A stretch of DNA of 64,000 bases from Tengunoibacter tsumagoiensis. Lineage in GTDB: Bacteria > Chloroflexota > Ktedonobacteria > Ktedonobacterales > Ktedonobacteraceae. The DNA is taken from the NCBI RefSeq assembly GCF_003967535.1, contig NZ_BIFR01000001.1, forward strand, positions 1,921,001 through 1,985,000, written 5' to 3'. The notes under the pieces are model-generated. The model made no database searches. It was not told where the DNA came from and saw only the letters and a program-made list of their open reading frames with translations. Each line of letters begins with the position of its first letter. Positions within the stretch are counted from its first letter, which is position 1. Below are positions 62,911 to 64,000 of this stretch, one piece after another. Both the position numbers and the translations under genes were made by a program.

Positions 62911-62948
62911 AGAGCCCGTCATTTCATGGTTGTGAAATGACGGGCTCT
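62911..62948 (+). terminator. Hairpin ending the membrane-protein cluster
   Basis: A perfect 16-bp stem AGAGCCCGTCATTTCA (62911-62926) with its complement at 62933-62948 and a 6-nt loop begins 18 bp past the last TIGR03663 stop. No T tract follows, but it is well placed to end transcripts from both sides. Confidence 0.65.
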
Positions 62949-62990
62949 CTGGTATAAAGCAAGAATGTACGAGCATCATAGGAAGTCCTG

Positions 62991-63605
62991 TTAAGGAAGC
63001 TCAATAGCAGATTTCAGATGGCCTGGGAGCTGGAATTCGGTTGCCAGGCAATCCATATGGAGCTCGTCGTAGATTTTTCCTCCCCAGCGGTGAGCCTCTC
63101 GTCTGCGTCCAATCAGTTTAAAGCCTGCCTTTAAGTAGGCACCTGTAGCTCGGTCGTTGTAGGCGTAGGTCGTAAGGTCAATGTTGTGAAGGCCCAGAAC
63201 TGTAAAGCCATAATCCAGAATCAAGAGGATGGCTTCTGTCCCATACCCTTTGCTCCAGTAGTCCTTCTCTCCAATACCAATACCCATAGTAGCTGTACGG
63301 CCATGAAGATTAATATGGCGTAATTCGACGACACCAAGAGGTTGCAGCGTCGTACGCGCATAAATGCCAAATGTTTCTTCGCGATAGCGCTGCTGCTTTT
63401 TGGTATGTTCTTCATACTCAGCCTGTATTGCTTCCAGAGAGACTGGTCGGAGTGGGTCACCAGAGAACAGTGCAACTTGAAAATCATTCTGCCATTTGTG
63501 GATAAGGGGAATCCATCCACGATGAATAGGGCCAAGCGCAACTTTCTCGCCTACGATATTGAGAATGGGGGCGTCCTGAGTAGGCTGTTGGATAGATGAT
63601 TCCAT
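62991..63605 (-). CDS. GNAT acetyltransferase (RimJ/RimL-like)
   Basis: A 204-residue acetyltransferase of the GNAT fold. The first strand is GEKVALGPIHRGWIPLI. The acetyl-CoA pyrophosphate-binding motif (R/Q-x-x-G-x-G/A) appears as IGEKDYWSKGYGTEAILLIL, and the later NDRATGAYLKAGFKLIGRRR is the usual acceptor-loop helix. RimL-like members acetylate ribosomal protein N-termini, amino acids or antibiotics; the acceptor is unknown. It has no signal peptide, so it acts in the cytoplasm. It is convergent with the TIGR03663 gene across a hairpin. A second copy of the dispersed palindromic element lies upstream. Confidence 0.9.
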   Translation of the reverse strand: MESSIQQPTQDAPILNIVGEKVALGPIHRGWIPLIHKWQNDFQVALFSGDPLRPVSLEAIQAEYEEHTKKQQRYREETFGIYARTTLQPLGVVELRHINLHGRTATMGIGIGEKDYWSKGYGTEAILLILDYGFTVLGLHNIDLTTYAYNDRATGAYLKAGFKLIGRRREAHRWGGKIYDELHMDCLATEFQLPGHLKSAIELP

Positions 63606-63784
63606 CTGAAGTATCTCATCATTTCTATGGAAGACGAACCTCTTCCAGCGTTCAAATTACGTATAAAGAGTGAAAAGATGAAACTGTCTTTATTCTTATT
63701 TTTAAATCTGGAGACACAGCAGTTAGAGTAACATATTTTTTTTCAGAAGGCAAGCAGTAATGGATACGTCCAGGGCGTTTCAGT

Positions 63785-64000
63785 TCTTGCAGAAGAGGCC
63801 ATGAGCCAGGAAGAGGGAGTGAGGCGAGTGGGTAAGCTCAGCGGACGCGACTGCGGTCTGGTCCGTGTCTGGGGGACAATGAATTGAGAAGGGGTCAGGG
63901 ATCAATTCATTGTGGCTGATGACAGGGGCCAGACCGCAGTCGCGCCCGAGAAATGGCCTGATGCAGTCTGTTCCTCTTCTTCAAGCTCTTCCCGATGCGA
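63785..64000 (-). repeat. Dispersed palindromic element, copy B
   Basis: This is the reverse complement of the element at 13901-14115 over about 215 bp. It has the same core arms, CCAGACCGCAGTCGCG-type on both sides, the inner CAATGAATTGA inverted repeat, and the same outer flanks (GGCCTCTTCTG and TCGCATCGGG). The arms differ at several positions that partly keep their pairing. The copy may continue past the window edge. The stretch 63606-63784 before it shows nothing else supported. Confidence 0.85.

Overview
The window looks like chromosomal DNA of a soil-type Chloroflexota bacterium, most likely class Ktedonobacteria. This is inferred from gene content, not from a marker search. It carries several large membrane proteins of the Chlor_Arch_YYY (DUF2298) family and their usual companion family TIGR03663, which are known mainly from Chloroflexi and Archaea. 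It also carries DUF4388, DUF929 and CHRD proteins, and GC content is moderate. Genes lie on both strands in short operons. I see no phage, transposase, CRISPR array or plasmid functions.

Layout. 0.3-7.4 kb: small secreted or hypothetical genes, a 0.65-kb array of long palindromic repeats, an ABC-F ATPase and a TIM-barrel isomerase. 7.5-13.8 kb: serS (apparently leaderless) with tRNA-Ser, a DUF4388 protein paired with an NtrC-type AAA+ activator whose GAFTGA loop is altered, moeA, tRNA-Glu and a VOC protein. 13.9-20.7 kb: a dispersed palindromic element, a thioredoxin-like DUF929 protein, a histidine phosphatase, a divergent secretion-type ATPase, a MshA-like glycosyltransferase preceded by a 19-codon ORF, a candidate structured RNA and a SWIM-type mini-protein. 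20.8-30.3 kb: a short terminated transcript, mnmA-lepA, a second candidate structured RNA on the minus strand, a tRNA-dihydrouridine synthase, a CHRD lipoprotein, a glucosaminidase-like protein and a glutaryl-CoA-dehydrogenase-like enzyme. 30.4-37.2 kb: a minus-strand exopolysaccharide cluster (two GT4 enzymes, a WcaJ-type initiating transferase, a Wzz-like protein and a degenerate CpsD-like protein) containing seven 25-bp tandem repeats. 37.6-50.5 kb: an M20-like pseudoenzyme, a membrane PP2C phosphatase, aspS, an ArsR-type regulator, two identical tRNA-Arg genes, a 70-bp perfect palindrome, leuA, a ROK kinase and clpC. 50.8-62.9 kb: four very large polytopic membrane proteins in one direction. 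The last kilobase has a GNAT acetyltransferase and a second, inverted copy of the dispersed palindromic element.

The 12-kb membrane cluster (two Chlor_Arch_YYY proteins followed by two tandem TIGR03663 paralogs) is the best candidate for an undescribed system. It has the hallmarks of lipid-linked-sugar glycosyltransferases (N-terminal DE dipeptide, HGP motif, many membrane helices, extracytoplasmic C-terminal domains) and has no assigned function. The two candidate structured RNAs with good promoters (19.2 and 24.5 kb) and the 25-bp repeat array in the polysaccharide cluster are the next most interesting signals. All function calls are from reading sequence motifs; no database search was run.
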